Source: Alloyangia pacifica (GTDB lineage: Bacteria; Pseudomonadota; Alphaproteobacteria; Rhodobacterales; Rhodobacteraceae). Taken from it: a stretch of 64,000 nt of DNA. Of the stretch, positions 63,252 to 64,000 are shown one piece after another (within the stretch, counting starts at the first letter, position 1; each line of letters begins with the position of its first letter). The position numbers and the translations under genes are program-made. The notes under the pieces were generated by a model. It searched no databases, was not told where the DNA came from, and saw nothing but the letters and a program-made list of their open reading frames with translations. Where the stretch lies: positions 372,001 to 436,000 of the forward strand of contig NZ_FOZW01000001.1 of assembly GCF_900116195.1 (NCBI RefSeq), read 5' to 3'.

Positions 63252-63574
63252 CTGCTGCCTCGCCGGGGTCTTTGCCCCTGTGATGATCTGCCAGTGCCGA
63301 TCTGCTCCCTTAGATGGAAGCTTGCGAACAGATTACAGCAGGAACCGGGCAGGGCGGTGTCTCGAAAGCGACGCAAGTGCAGAGTTTTGCTCAAAGACCG
63401 CTCATCTGCGCGGAAATCCGGCAATATGTGTCCTTGAGGTCACGGGTTTTCCTGTGACGTTGCGCCATGGGCACTTGAGGACAACGTGAAACCGCCCGGG
63501 GCGTGGGCCCCGGGCGGTTGATTTGCGTCAGGTGTCGCCATGCGGGCCGGCCGGTAAGGGCCGATGCGGCGGGC
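63252..63574. other. 323-base gap between the small secreted gene and aconitase
   Basis: It holds the aconitase terminator and, toward the small gene, no clear promoter. GTCAC/GTGAC arms flank GGGTTTTCCT near 63439-63458. I see no further gene. Confidence 0.4.
63488..63520 (-). terminator. Aconitase terminator
   Basis: A 12-bp stem AACCGCCCGGGG/CCCCGGGCGGTT with a 6-base loop, followed on the minus strand by TTCACG, about 55 bases after the acnA stop. Confidence 0.7.
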
Positions 63575-64000
63575 TCAGGACGCGGCGAGATTGCGCAGCA
63601 CGTAGTGCAGCACGCCGCCGTGCTCGACGTATTCCTTCTCGATCGCCGTATCGATGCGGCACTTGAGCTGGATGGTCTTGGTCGAGCCGTCCTTGAAGGT
63701 GATGGTGCAGGGCACCTCGGCCAGCGGGGTGACGCTGTCGAGACCTTCGATGCTCACCGTTTCCTCGCCGGTCAGCCCCAGCGTCTTGCGGGTGTCGCCG
63801 CCGGTGAATTCGAAGGGAATGACCCCCATGCCGACGAGGTTGGAGCGGTGGATGCGCTCGAAACTCTCGGCGATCACCGCCTTGACGCCCAGCAGCGCCG
63901 TGCCCTTGGCCGCCCAGTCCCGCGAGGAACCGGCGCCGTAGAGTTCGCCGCCGAAGATCACCAGCGGCGTGCCCTGATCCTGATAGGCCATGGCGGCCTC
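63575..64000 (-). CDS. acnA: Aconitate hydratase, C-terminal end (cut by window)
   Basis: This is the C-terminal part (about 141 residues) of the citric-acid-cycle enzyme that turns citrate to isocitrate. The swivel-domain segment LVIFGGELYGAGSSRDWAAKG and ERIHRSNLVGMGVIPFEF are diagnostic, and the end reads CRIDTAIEKEYVEHGGVLHY. The reading frame is open to the last base of the window, so the start and iron-sulfur domains are outside. This AcnA type ends with HYVLRNLA. Confidence 0.93.
   Translation of the reverse strand, partial: EAAMAYQDQGTPLVIFGGELYGAGSSRDWAAKGTALLGVKAVIAESFERIHRSNLVGMGVIPFEFTGGDTRKTLGLTGEETVSIEGLDSVTPLAEVPCTITFKDGSTKTIQLKCRIDTAIEKEYVEHGGVLHYVLRNLAAS

Overview
This 64 kb window is high-GC chromosomal DNA from an alphaproteobacterium, most likely a Rhodobacteraceae (Roseobacter-group) member. 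The case rests on ntrYX-trkA-trkH-hfq-hflX in that order, an RNase E with an acidic S1 insertion, a class I fructose-bisphosphate aldolase, a smo/mtlK/xylB polyol operon, a tatABC-DUF815 operon, and a repeated intergenic motif typical in style of this family. I see no rRNA, tRNA, CRISPR array, insertion sequence or prophage. Nearly all genes look intact; the genes at the two edges (ntrY and aconitase) are cut by the window.

Layout. 1-8.3 kb: NtrYX two-component system, TrkAH potassium uptake, Hfq and HflX. 8.3-13.5 kb: an aminoglycoside-phosphotransferase-like protein overlapping a penicillin acylase, a beta-hydroxyacid dehydrogenase and an HpcH-type aldolase. 13.5-20.7 kb: RNase E with a long leader, CcdA, then an alpha/beta hydrolase-like membrane protein overlapping a cytochrome P450. 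20.8-26.6 kb: fructose-bisphosphate aldolase, a small charged protein plus host-attachment protein, a LOG-family protein, a LysM protein and an Atm1-type ABC exporter. 26.9-33 kb: malate synthase G, a GlcG-like protein, a class I glutamine-amidotransferase-fold hydrolase, kynureninase overlapping an SDR, and an isoprenylcysteine-methyltransferase-like protein. 33-40 kb: PntAB, trigger factor, a DUF2270 protein and the rpsF-rpsR-rplI operon. 40-45 kb: YceI, an ArsR/SRPBCC pair, an Asp/Glu racemase-family protein overlapping an M24 peptidase, and a WYL regulator. 45-48 kb: tatABC plus a DUF815 ATPase. 48-57.4 kb: polyol operon (HAD phosphatase, SorC-type regulator, SmoEFGK ABC transporter, mannitol dehydrogenase, xylulokinase). 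57.5-61.3 kb: two L,D-transpeptidases beside a QseBC/PmrAB-like two-component system. 61.3-64 kb: a flavin monooxygenase, a PACE efflux protein, a small secreted protein and the end of aconitase.

The window is mainly housekeeping, so the most interesting material is regulatory. Two CTTAAG-N5-CTTAAG boxes (one with a single mismatch) lie beside the two-component system and an L,D-transpeptidase, suggesting a small cell-wall regulon. The arsR gene has two identical-arm operators, one over its own start codon, and appears to give a leaderless mRNA. A GGAAC-N17-CGTT promoter-like element precedes the small stress-like operon at 21.9 kb. A dispersed repeat family sits just downstream of stop codons, twice as long inverted pairs. 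The polyol operon lacks its usual sorbitol dehydrogenase gene and carries unexplained small ORFs and RNA hairpins between cistrons.
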